Source of the DNA: CAURMH01 sp963525745
GTDB lineage: Bacteria; Pseudomonadota; Gammaproteobacteria; Enterobacterales; Pasteurellaceae
Direction: 5' to 3'
DNA: 34,912 nt
Assembly: GCA_963525745.1 (NCBI GenBank)
Contig: CAURMH010000009.1
Location: 1-34,912 of the forward strand
Shown: positions 24,833 through 31,531 of the stretch, piece by piece
How positions within the stretch are numbered: the first letter of the stretch is position 1
Layout of the letters: every line of letters begins with the position of its first letter
The notes under the pieces: generated by a model
Database searches by the model: none
Told to the model about the DNA's origin: nothing
What the model saw: the letters and a program-made list of their open reading frames with translations, nothing else
Made by a program: the position numbers and the translations under genes

Positions 24833-24860
24833 AAAAAGCGGGCATGACGCCCACTTTTTC
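24833..24860 (-). terminator. Terminator/attenuator between ygiW and qseB
   Basis: On the minus strand GTGGGC (24854-24849) pairs with GCCCGC (24843-24838) around GTCAT, followed by TTTTT (24837-24833). It begins about 20 bases past the ygiW stop and would reduce, not necessarily abolish, expression of qseBC relative to ygiW. Confidence 0.65.
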
Positions 24861-24875
24861 TTTCTTTGAAACCGA

Positions 24876-25247
24876 TTAATTCGCTTTTTCAACGCGTAAT
24901 ACTTCAATATCGGCGCGCTCAAAAGCCTCATTATCCAACTTGCCCATAATACGCAGTTTGTCCTGCGGGCCGACGTTCAGGCCGTTCCAAATATGACGTT
25001 CGATTTCAATTTTGATTTCTGCCGTACCGTCCGTGAACATATATTCGTCATCATCAATTTGGCGTGTGATGTTGCCCACTAACGTCACTATGCTGTTATC
25101 TTTAGCCGATAACGCCTGTTTTACGCTAATCGGTTGGGTAAATCCATGCTGAAAACCGCCTTGTGCATTTTGAGCCGAATCTTGAAACCCAGCGAAAGCG
25201 GTTGTGGCGGATAATGCTAAAAGTGTCGCAAAAGCAAATTTTTTCAT
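24876..25247 (-). CDS. ygiW: YgiW/YdeI family periplasmic OB-fold stress protein
   Basis: The 123-residue precursor has a signal peptide (MKKFAFATLLALSATTAFA, cleavage about 19/20) and a BOF (bacterial OB-fold) domain. The domain has SVKQALSAKDNSIVTLVGNI, RQIDDDEYMFTDGTAEIKIEI and GPQDKLRIMGKLD. E. coli YgiW is linked to peroxide, acid and cationic peptide stress. Here it leads the qseBC operon with the CTTAAG operator upstream. TAGGAG lies just before the ATG. Confidence 0.9.
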   Translation of the reverse strand: MKKFAFATLLALSATTAFAGFQDSAQNAQGGFQHGFTQPISVKQALSAKDNSIVTLVGNITRQIDDDEYMFTDGTAEIKIEIERHIWNGLNVGPQDKLRIMGKLDNEAFERADIEVLRVEKAN

Positions 25248-25280
25248 AAATTTCTCCTAATGAAATGAACTAAAATAAAA

Positions 25281-25296
25281 CAAAGTCATCACTTTG
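25281..25296 (-). promoter_or_regulatory. Hairpin in the ygiW leader
   Basis: CAAAGT-GATG-ACTTTG on the minus strand forms a 6-bp stem with a tetraloop and is followed by TTTTATTTT. It lies between the operator and the ygiW start, so it may affect ygiW transcript elongation or stability. Confidence 0.35.
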
Positions 25297-25321
25297 CGGT
25301 AAATAATTAAATCAAATAGAT

Positions 25322-25338
25322 CTTAAGAAAATCTTAAG
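25322..25338. promoter_or_regulatory. QseB/PmrA-type operator CTTAAG-N5-CTTAAG
   Basis: Two exact CTTAAG hexamers are separated by AAAAT, 75 bases upstream of the ygiW start. This agrees with the PmrA/QseB-type box (direct TTAAG repeats one helical turn apart; CTTAA-N6-CTTAA). CTTAAG is self-complementary, so the site reads the same on both strands and could also affect the divergent yfaE. A TAATTAT about 20 bases downstream on the minus strand could be the ygiW -10 box. Confidence 0.7.
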
Positions 25339-25414
25339 AGAAAGTATTTTATTTAATTTTTTATCAATATGAAATCAATTCTCCCCATCAGCACGCCGCA
25401 AAGTGCGGTCAATT

Positions 25415-25442
25415 TTGCCGACGTTTTGGTTTTTGCTATACT
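25415..25442 (+). promoter_or_regulatory. Sigma-70 promoter of yfaE
   Basis: TTGCCG (25415-25420) and TATACT (25437-25442) have a 16-base spacer and lie 41 bases before the yfaE ATG. An uptake signal at 25401-25409 sits just upstream of the -35 box. Confidence 0.6.
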
Positions 25443-25482
25443 TTTTACACGTAACAGACAATAAATCCACTGATTGGAGCAT

Positions 25483-25731
25483 ATGAAAATTCATCTTATT
25501 CGGCGGAATGCGCGTTTTGAATTTCACAATCAAACGTCATTATTAAGTTTCCTCGAACAGCAAGGCATTATCCATGAATATCAATGCCGTAGCGGCTACT
25601 GCGGCGCCTGCCGGGTGAAAATAAAAACAGGGCGGGTTTCCTACGTGAAAGTCCCATTGGCCTTTCTTCAACAGGATGAAATTTTGCTCTGCTGCTGCCG
25701 GGTCGAATCGGATTTGGAATTAGAATTATAA
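25483..25731 (+). CDS. yfaE: 2Fe-2S ferredoxin YfaE-like
   Basis: The 82-residue plant-type ferredoxin has cluster ligands Cys35, Cys40 and Cys43 in CRSGYCGACR, with a fourth in LLCCCR (70-72). The C-terminus (DLELEL) matches that of E. coli YfaE (84 residues). YfaE helps maintain the diferric-tyrosyl cofactor of class I ribonucleotide reductase. In E. coli it sits after nrdAB, but here it stands alone. I use ATG 25483 preceded by TTGGAG; the frame opens at a TTG three codons earlier. The acetyltransferase remnant follows in the same frame directly after the stop. Confidence 0.88.
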   Translation: MKIHLIRRNARFEFHNQTSLLSFLEQQGIIHEYQCRSGYCGACRVKIKTGRVSYVKVPLAFLQQDEILLCCCRVESDLELEL

Positions 25732-25824
25732 GAAAAAAACGGTTTTGTCGTGTTTGATCAACATGTCTTTATGATGGGCGACAAAGCGCAGACGGATATT
25801 ATAATGAAGAAAGCTTTAAAATAA
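25732..25824 (+). pseudogene. 3' remnant of a GNAT-family acetyltransferase
   Basis: Directly after the yfaE TAA, 30 codons read EKNGF...HVFMMGDKAQTDIIMKK... and stop with TAA at 25822. YEKxGF followed by a GD-x-x-QTD-type segment near the end is the usual C-terminus of GNAT acetyltransferases. The rest of the gene is absent and no start is available. A good terminator (25829-25851) follows, as expected behind a once-complete gene. The simplest reading is a deletion that removed the 5' part of a gene formerly downstream of yfaE. Confidence 0.6.
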
Positions 25825-25828
25825 CGGC

Positions 25829-25851
25829 AGGTTGGCTTACCCAACCTTTTT
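25829..25851 (+). terminator. Terminator of the yfaE/acetyltransferase remnant unit
   Basis: AGGTTGG (25829-25835) pairs with CCAACCT (25841-25847) and the T-run continues to 25851, giving a plus-strand intrinsic terminator just after the remnant's stop. Confidence 0.8.
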
Positions 25852-25854
25852 ATT

Positions 25855-25876
25855 ATAGATAGACAAGTCTATCTAT
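25855..25876. repeat. Perfect 10-bp inverted repeat
   Basis: ATAGATAGAC and GTCTATCTAT are separated by AA. There is no T-run on either side, so it is unlikely to be a terminator. It could be a protein-binding palindrome or a scar between the two terminators. Confidence 0.55.
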
Positions 25877-25881
25877 AAAGC

Positions 25882-25917
25882 AAAACGGCGCGGATCTTAA
25901 TGATCTGCGCCGTTTTT
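25882..25917. terminator. Bidirectional terminator after the DASS transporter gene
   Basis: AAAACGGCGCGGATC pairs with GATCTGCGCCGTTTTT (one G-T pair) around TTAAT. The T-run exists on the plus strand and a shorter one on the minus strand. It lies 13 bases past the minus-strand transporter stop. Confidence 0.85.
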
Positions 25918-25929
25918 AGTCACGACGGT

Positions 25930-27387
25930 TTACCACCAACCTAAAAGTTTCATCCATAATCCGCCGATAATGAACCAGATAAGCAATGAAGCGATAGAAA
26001 CCAAAAAGCTGATTCCCCACCATTGTCCGGTGGAATTATAACCCGAACCGAATAATGCCGGGCCGGGCCCGCCGGCATACTGGGTTAAGCTCATAGACAA
26101 AGTGGAGGTGTAGCCCAACCCGATTGCCGCGATCATCGGCGGCGTACCGACGGCAATCGCCGCAGCGACAAAGGCTAAATACATCGCCGAAATATGCGCC
26201 ATCGCGGAAGCGAAGAAATAACGCGTGTAGAAATACACTAAGACCAAAATACTAAAGGCAATCGGCCAGCTTAATGTTCCGACCGAGGAAGAAATATGGG
26301 TCGAAATCCAGCCGATTGTGCCGTATTTATTTAACGCATTGGCCATCATAACCAGCACGGCAAACCAGAACATCGTATCCCACGCCGTCGTTTCGGAAAT
26401 GATGTTTTTCCAGTTCATAATATTGGTTAACAATAAAATGACCAAGCCGACAAAGGCAGAGACGGTCGCCGGAATATGGAATACCAAATCACCGACGGTC
26501 CAAAGGAATAACAGAAGAATAAAGTCGAAGGCCAAAATCCATTCCGCTTTGCTCATCGGCCCCATATTTTGCAACTCGGCTTTCGCCATTTCCGCCATTT
26601 TCGGCGTATCTTTTAATTCCGGGGGATAAATTAAATACACGAAATAAGGTAATACAATCAGGCTTACGATGCCGGGGACGATTGCGCCTAGGAACCAGGT
26701 CATCCAAGTAATTTCAACGCCCTGACTACGAGCCAATTCCGCGATCAGCGGGTTTCCGGCCATTGCGGTTAAAAACATGGTACAAACAATCGTGTCGATT
26801 TGTGATACGGCAATGGCCAAAAACGCCCCGGCGCGTCTTGCCGTCGGCCCCGGTTTCGAATCGTAGGTATCCGCAATCGATTGCATAATCGGATACATAA
26901 TACCGCCGCCGCGTGCAGAAGCAGATGGAATTCCCGGTCCGATAATGACATCAGCCAGCGCCATACCGTAAGCGACACCCATCATTCGTTTGCCGAAACG
27001 GGAAACGAAGTAAAGCGCGATGCGTTTTCCCAGTCCTGTTTTAATCACAGCACGGGATAAAAACATTGCAATGGCGATCAGCCAAATCGTACTATTGGCA
27101 AAGCCGGATAGCATGCCCACTTCGTCTTTGCCTGCTTTGATCGGGGTTAATCCCGTCATGCCGCTAATGACTAATGCGACTAATGTTGCCGCACCCATCG
27201 GCATGGCTTTGGCAATAATTGCGACGATCGTCGCAACAAATAATGCAAACATCCCCCATGCCCGCGGTGAAAGGCCTTCAGGAACGGGAATCGACCAAAT
27301 ACCCAATCCAACCAAAATCGCGATCAGTAACCCTTGCCACTTAAATGCAAGCTTTACTTCGACCGCACTTGTTGTTTGTGTCGTCAT
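25930..27387 (-). CDS. DASS-family (SLC13-like) dicarboxylate/anion transporter
   Basis: The 485-residue integral membrane protein has about 12 hydrophobic segments after a short cytoplasmic N-terminus. The family pattern includes PIKAGKDEVGMLSGFANSTIW, GPGIPSASARGGGIMYPI and FLTAMAGNPLIAE. The C-terminal half ends with the second repeat (GTPPMIAAIGL, LTQYAGGPGPALFGSGY). Relatives such as YbhI, CitT, TtdT and SodiT-like proteins carry malate, 2-oxoglutarate, citrate or tartrate; the exact substrate cannot be read from sequence. It starts 17 bases after dapB with a strong GGAGGAGAAG, so it is probably in the dapB transcript. An uptake signal is in frame near the start (TTSAVEV). Confidence 0.85.
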   Translation of the reverse strand: MTTQTTSAVEVKLAFKWQGLLIAILVGLGIWSIPVPEGLSPRAWGMFALFVATIVAIIAKAMPMGAATLVALVISGMTGLTPIKAGKDEVGMLSGFANSTIWLIAIAMFLSRAVIKTGLGKRIALYFVSRFGKRMMGVAYGMALADVIIGPGIPSASARGGGIMYPIMQSIADTYDSKPGPTARRAGAFLAIAVSQIDTIVCTMFLTAMAGNPLIAELARSQGVEITWMTWFLGAIVPGIVSLIVLPYFVYLIYPPELKDTPKMAEMAKAELQNMGPMSKAEWILAFDFILLLFLWTVGDLVFHIPATVSAFVGLVILLLTNIMNWKNIISETTAWDTMFWFAVLVMMANALNKYGTIGWISTHISSSVGTLSWPIAFSILVLVYFYTRYFFASAMAHISAMYLAFVAAAIAVGTPPMIAAIGLGYTSTLSMSLTQYAGGPGPALFGSGYNSTGQWWGISFLVSIASLLIWFIIGGLWMKLLGWW

Positions 27388-27404
27388 AAGACTTCTCCTC
27401 CAAT

Positions 27405-28217
27405 TTATAAATGATTTAAATCCAGTACATCGGTCATATCAAAAAGACCATTATCACGCGTTTCAAGCCATTTTGCGGCACGAACGGCGCCATTTGCGAA
27501 GGTCATGCGGCTTGATGCTTTATGAGAAATTTCTACTCGTTCACCGATATCGGCAAACCATACACTGTGCTCGCCGACCACATCAGCAGCTCGAATGGTT
27601 GAAAAACCGATTTCATCACGTTTACGTTCGCCGATAATTCCGTCACGACAAAATACGCTGTGCGTACTCAAATCTCGTCCTAACGTTTTTGCAATGTGTT
27701 CGCCCATGGATAGTGCCGTTCCGGATGGCGCATCGACTTTGTGGCGATGGTGGGCTTCTATAATTTCAATATCGCAATAATCCCCCATCACTTTAGCGGC
27801 TTTTTCCAATAACTTAAACACCAAATTGACGCCGACGCTGAAATTTGAGGCAAAAACCACGGCAATTTGACCCGAAGCCGCTTCGATTGCCGCTTTACCG
27901 GCCTCATCAAAGCCCGTCGTGCCGATGACGATTTTCTTCTGATTGGCAACGCAAAAAGCTAAATGCGCTAATGTGCCTTCCGGGCGAGTAAAATCAATTA
28001 ACAAATCAAAATTTACCTTCTCCGTCGCTAAATTATCCGCCACTTTTACACCGATATGGCCGATACCGGCGATTTCCCCTGCATCGGCACCGACGAGTGA
28101 AGAACCCGGGCGCTCAAACGCCGCCCCCAATTCCACGCCTTCCGTATTGTATACCGCCTGGATCAACTGACGCCCCATTCTTCCGCCTGCGCCGACAATC
28201 GCTATTTTTAATGCCAT
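27405..28217 (-). CDS. dapB: 4-hydroxy-tetrahydrodipicolinate reductase DapB
   Basis: DapB reduces hydroxy-tetrahydrodipicolinate with NAD(P)H in lysine and diaminopimelate synthesis. The 270-residue protein has the nucleotide motif IVGAGGRMGRQL at 7-18, DFTRPEGTLAH, and GTTGF. The catalytic/substrate segment IEAHHRHKVDAPSGTA lies near 155-170. Length matches E. coli (273). It follows the LysE/RhtB-type exporter gene by 13 bases and precedes the DASS transporter by 17, so all three are likely cotranscribed. Confidence 0.95.
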   Translation of the reverse strand: MALKIAIVGAGGRMGRQLIQAVYNTEGVELGAAFERPGSSLVGADAGEIAGIGHIGVKVADNLATEKVNFDLLIDFTRPEGTLAHLAFCVANQKKIVIGTTGFDEAGKAAIEAASGQIAVVFASNFSVGVNLVFKLLEKAAKVMGDYCDIEIIEAHHRHKVDAPSGTALSMGEHIAKTLGRDLSTHSVFCRDGIIGERKRDEIGFSTIRAADVVGEHSVWFADIGERVEISHKASSRMTFANGAVRAAKWLETRDNGLFDMTDVLDLNHL

Positions 28218-28230
28218 TTTTTCCTCTCGA

Positions 28231-28863
28231 TTATAGATAAAATATTTCCTTTATTCCGTTATAAATTAATAAGCCGCCGAATATTAAAAATACAAAACCG
28301 GCAACGAGATCGACATAACGGTGATATTGATGATAAATTCGCTTTGCCATAGGACGGGAAAAGAGCACGAAAACCAAATAAAAATAGATGAACGTTTCAA
28401 TCACGATAATGACAAAAGCGACACCTATTTCCCATATTTCCGTCATATTAACCAATACCAATGACATCACACTGGTAAAATAGACAACCGCCTTAGGATT
28501 CGATAAATTAACAAATAGTCCCCTTAAAATTTCTTTTTTGGCGTTGTCTCGGCAATTTAATTCACTTGTTGACAAATGATCTAACGCAGCATATTTTTGA
28601 CTTTTTATCATTGTTACGCCCTGATGCGCTAAATAACTACCGCCGAGGAACATGATCACGCCATGTAAAGTCGGCACGGTAACAAATAGCATCGCCAGCC
28701 CCAGCATGGAGGCGGCCGCCCAAAACATGATGCCAAGCGTAATGCCGCATATGCCATAAATCCCATGACGTTTCGAATCTCCGGCCGCCATGCGAGCCAC
28801 ATAAAAGAAATCAGGTCCGGGCGTCATTAAACCGAATAAATGCACAATCGTTAAATTCAACAT
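28231..28863 (-). CDS. LysE/RhtB-family amino acid exporter
   Basis: The 210-residue protein has six hydrophobic segments and the family signature LMTPGPDFFYVARMA near the N-terminus. It also has GGSYLAHQGVTMIKS and NLSNPKAVVYFTSVMSLVLV. Sequence features resemble RhtC-type threonine exporters. The substrate is inferred only at family level, although placement before dapB (lysine branch) is suggestive. ATG 28863 overlaps the pgpA stop (TGATG), which favours it over the TTG three codons upstream. Confidence 0.85.
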   Translation of the reverse strand: MLNLTIVHLFGLMTPGPDFFYVARMAAGDSKRHGIYGICGITLGIMFWAAASMLGLAMLFVTVPTLHGVIMFLGGSYLAHQGVTMIKSQKYAALDHLSTSELNCRDNAKKEILRGLFVNLSNPKAVVYFTSVMSLVLVNMTEIWEIGVAFVIIVIETFIYFYLVFVLFSRPMAKRIYHQYHRYVDLVAGFVFLIFGGLLIYNGIKEIFYL

Positions 28864-29351
28864 CAAAACCAACCGCGAATCAAATAAATCACCGCTACGG
28901 CATAGCCTGCCGCCAGCACGTCATCAATCATAATCCCAAACCCGTTTTCAAGACGCCGGTCAAAATAACGAATTGGAAACGGTTTTAAAATATCAAATAA
29001 TCGAAATAACCCAAAAGCCGCAATAACCCAAGTCCATGAAAGCGTCGGCACGGCGGCTAAAACAATAAACATTCCGATAAATTCATCCCATACCAACGCA
29101 CCGTGATCATGAACGCCCATATCATCCGCCGTTTTTTGACATAAGTAACAGCCTGTCACAAAGCCAAGTGCGGTCAAAATCAAAAAGGTTTCAAGGGATA
29201 GGCAATGCAACAAGGCTACGCCGATAAATGTCGCCAATAAACTCCCCCACGTTCCCGGCGCAGGGCGAAGCAAGCCCGAACCGAAACCCACCGCAAATAA
29301 ATGCGTAGGATTTGTCAATCGAAGTTTTTTTAAAGGTTCAGTTCCACTCAT
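28863..29351 (-). CDS. pgpA: Phosphatidylglycerophosphatase A
   Basis: PgpA removes phosphate from phosphatidylglycerophosphate to make phosphatidylglycerol at the inner membrane. The 162-residue protein has four hydrophobic segments. Conserved acidic motifs are FGSGLLRPAPGTWGSL at about 23-38, DDMGVHDHGALVWDEFIGM at 76-94 and GFGIMIDDVLAAGYA near 137-151. Its ATG overlaps the thiL stop by four bases (ATGA), as in the ribE-nusB-thiL-pgpA cluster of E. coli. Confidence 0.94.
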   Translation of the reverse strand: MSGTEPLKKLRLTNPTHLFAVGFGSGLLRPAPGTWGSLLATFIGVALLHCLSLETFLILTALGFVTGCYLCQKTADDMGVHDHGALVWDEFIGMFIVLAAVPTLSWTWVIAAFGLFRLFDILKPFPIRYFDRRLENGFGIMIDDVLAAGYAVAVIYLIRGWF

Positions 29352-30388
29352 TCCCTCTCCTTAAAATGGTCAAAACCACCCGAATAATTCACCTCCGCAG
29401 GCTTTCCATGCCGCAATAGCACTAGCTGTGGTATTTTAGATTCGGCTATGACACGACCGATACAAGTACAGGCTACACCCGTCTCAGCCGCAATACGTGC
29501 AATTGCCGCACGATTTTCAGTCGGCACGGTAAAACATAATTCATAATCTTCGCCGCCGATAAGTGCATAACGCTCCGCTTGTTCCCGCCCGACATAATTT
29601 AATAAAGCGTCTGACATCGGCAATTGCGACAACTCAAGTTCGGCGGCGCATCCGCTTCGTTCCAAAATATGGGATAAGTCCGCCGTCAGGCCGTCCGAAA
29701 TATCCAAAGCGGCATTCGCAACGGTGCGCAAAGCAAGGCCTAATGCGACACGGGGAGTCGGTCGTAAATGGCGTTGTATTAAAAATTCTCGTGAAAAATC
29801 CACCGCACTTTGAGATGATAAGGGCGCTTGATTCACCGACGTTTGATGGGGTGGTGCCGCGAATATTGCTTGCAGACCCGCCGCACTATCGCCTAACGTT
29901 CCGGATACATAAATCAGATCGCCTGCTTTCGCTTGATGGCGATAAAGTGCCTTTTCCTTCGGTACGATACCTTGTGCGGTTATCGTAATGGAAAGCGGTC
30001 CTTTTGTCGTATCGCCGCCGATAAGGCGAACCTGATAATCGGCTAAAACGGCAAACAAACTTTGGCTAAAACCGGCCAACCAGTTTTCGTTGATGTGAGG
30101 CAAGGTTAACGCTAAAGAAATCCACATCGGCCGTGCACCCATCGCCGCTAAATCGCTTAAATTCGTGGTAACCGCTTTATATGCCAAATCCGCAGGTGAA
30201 ATAGATGGTAAGAAATGCGTATTTTCCACCATCGTATCGGTCGTAATCGCCAATTGATACCCCGCCGGTAACTCCGTCAAGGCGCAATCGTCGCCTATCG
30301 CAATGACAACGCCGGAATCGCCGCACTGCGTCGGTTGCGGCCGAACGAAATATCGCTGAATTAGCTCAAATTCATTTTTTATCGCCAT
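29348..30388 (-). CDS. thiL: Thiamine-monophosphate kinase ThiL
   Basis: ThiL phosphorylates thiamine monophosphate to the active diphosphate. The 346-residue protein has AIGDDCAL near 31, TTDTMVENTHFLP at about 49-61, IGGDTTKGPLSIT, ALDISDGLTADL and GGEDYELCF. It is about 20 residues longer than E. coli ThiL. The extra part lies around APPHQTSVNQAPLSSQSAV, where an in-frame uptake signal (29802) encodes Ser-Ala-Val. No TPP riboswitch is visible upstream, as expected for a housekeeping kinase. Confidence 0.94.
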   Translation of the reverse strand: MAIKNEFELIQRYFVRPQPTQCGDSGVVIAIGDDCALTELPAGYQLAITTDTMVENTHFLPSISPADLAYKAVTTNLSDLAAMGARPMWISLALTLPHINENWLAGFSQSLFAVLADYQVRLIGGDTTKGPLSITITAQGIVPKEKALYRHQAKAGDLIYVSGTLGDSAAGLQAIFAAPPHQTSVNQAPLSSQSAVDFSREFLIQRHLRPTPRVALGLALRTVANAALDISDGLTADLSHILERSGCAAELELSQLPMSDALLNYVGREQAERYALIGGEDYELCFTVPTENRAAIARIAAETGVACTCIGRVIAESKIPQLVLLRHGKPAEVNYSGGFDHFKERE

Positions 30389-30426
30389 AAAATTTACGTA
30401 TAAAGATACGATAAATAAAGAAATAA

Positions 30427-30444
30427 GGCAGGTGAATACCTGCC
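30427..30444. terminator. Hairpin between nusB and thiL
   Basis: GGCAGGT (30427-30433) pairs with ACCTGCC (30438-30444) around GAAT, flanked by A-rich and T-rich arms that extend the pairing (AAGAAAT / GTTTCTT). On the minus strand it follows nusB by 16 bases and is followed by TTATTTCTTT, a moderate terminator that may set the thiL level. Confidence 0.6.
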
Positions 30445-30459
30445 GTTTCTTATTTGCGT

Positions 30460-30891
30460 TTAGTTGACCCGACCCAAAGCGGGGGCAATTTTGTCCAATA
30501 CGCCGTTAATATATTTATGGCCATCTTCTGCACCGAAGACTTTCGCTACTTCGATAGCCTCATTAATCACGACCTTGTACGGCACGTCGGGTTGGAACTG
30601 TAATTCATAAACCGCCAAACGCAAAATTGCTTTTTCAATCGGATCCAACTCATCAAGAGAACGATCCAAATAACCGCTCATTGTGAAATCAACGGCTTCA
30701 ACATTATCTATTGTTTGACGCAACAAATGGCGAAAATAAGGTTTATCCACCCCTTGTAGATCCTGCTCCGTTAAAAAATTTAATTCCACCAATTCGGCGG
30801 CGTTGCCGGAAACGGCCCAAGAATATAAGGCCTGCACGGCACATTCTCTGGCTCGGCGACGCGGTGAAACTTTTTTTGGTTGCTTCGTCAT
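30460..30891 (-). CDS. nusB: Transcription antitermination protein NusB
   Basis: NusB with NusE (ribosomal protein S10) binds boxA RNA in rRNA operon antitermination. The 143-residue all-helical protein has RRRARECAVQALYSWAVSG at 11-29, DPIEKAILRLAVYEL near 82-96, and VPYKVVINEAIEVAKVFGAEDGHKYINGVLDKIA at the C-terminus. It begins 3 bases after ribE. Confidence 0.95.
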   Translation of the reverse strand: MTKQPKKVSPRRRARECAVQALYSWAVSGNAAELVELNFLTEQDLQGVDKPYFRHLLRQTIDNVEAVDFTMSGYLDRSLDELDPIEKAILRLAVYELQFQPDVPYKVVINEAIEVAKVFGAEDGHKYINGVLDKIAPALGRVN

Positions 30892-30894
30892 GAA

Positions 30895-31368
30895 TTACAC
30901 CGCTTCAATTTGTTGTAACAAATTCACCATTTCTAGGGCGACTAACGCGGCTTCCGCCCCTTTATTTCCGGCTTTTGTGCCGGCTCGCTCAATCGCCTGC
31001 TCAATATTTTCAGTGGTTAATACGCCGAAAGCAACCGGAATTTCAGCCTCCATCGCAACACGTCCCAAGCCGTTACTCGCTTCCCCGGCGACATATTCAA
31101 AATGGGCTGTGCCGCCACGAATGACAGTGCCTAACGCCACAATCGCATCATATTTTTGACTTGCGGCCAAACGACGAGCGACTAACGGAAGTTCATAAGC
31201 GCCCGGCGCACGAACTAACGTAATATTCTCTTCTTTCACCTGTCCGATGCGTTTCAACGCATCTAACGCACCTTCTAATAAACTTTCATTAATAAAGCTG
31301 TTAAAACGTGCGATAACGACGGCGATTTTCGCATTAGGTGCCGCAATTGCGCCTTCTAATATTTGCAT
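30895..31368 (-). CDS. ribE: 6,7-dimethyl-8-ribityllumazine synthase
   Basis: This enzyme condenses the pyrimidinedione and butanone phosphate precursors in riboflavin synthesis and forms large icosahedral shells. The 157-residue protein has VVIARFNSFINESLLEGA at 18-35, VRAPGAYELPLVA at 53-65, and GTVIRGGTAHFEYVAGE near 82-98 with the catalytic His. PVAFGVLTTENIEQAIERAG follows. The symbol ribH is used for the same gene. No FMN riboswitch is visible in the 163 bases to the divergent tyrP-like gene. Confidence 0.95.
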   Translation of the reverse strand: MQILEGAIAAPNAKIAVVIARFNSFINESLLEGALDALKRIGQVKEENITLVRAPGAYELPLVARRLAASQKYDAIVALGTVIRGGTAHFEYVAGEASNGLGRVAMEAEIPVAFGVLTTENIEQAIERAGTKAGNKGAEAALVALEMVNLLQQIEAV

Positions 31369-31531
31369 AATTTTTTATCCCAATAAATCTTAAAGTGCGG
31401 CCGAATTTTAGCATAAAATCCGCTGCCGAGTCAGTAATTATCTCAATGTACACAATAAAATAAAAACTCCTGCGAAGGCCGTTTTTTTAGGCTAAAATAC
31501 GGCACATTAATCTCCAAAATAAGGAACTCAT

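Noticed and set aside
25855..25917. CRISPR-like repeats
   Set aside because: These are single inverted repeats, not direct repeats with spacers. No CRISPR array is visible in the window.
27020..27637. 205-codon plus-strand frame opposite the DASS transporter and dapB
   Set aside because: It spans two well-supported minus-strand genes and their gap, and resembles no protein family.
31369..31531. FMN riboswitch before ribE or TyrR operator before tyrP
   Set aside because: I found none of the conserved FMN aptamer blocks and no TGTAAA-N6-TTTACA-type site in the 163 bases.
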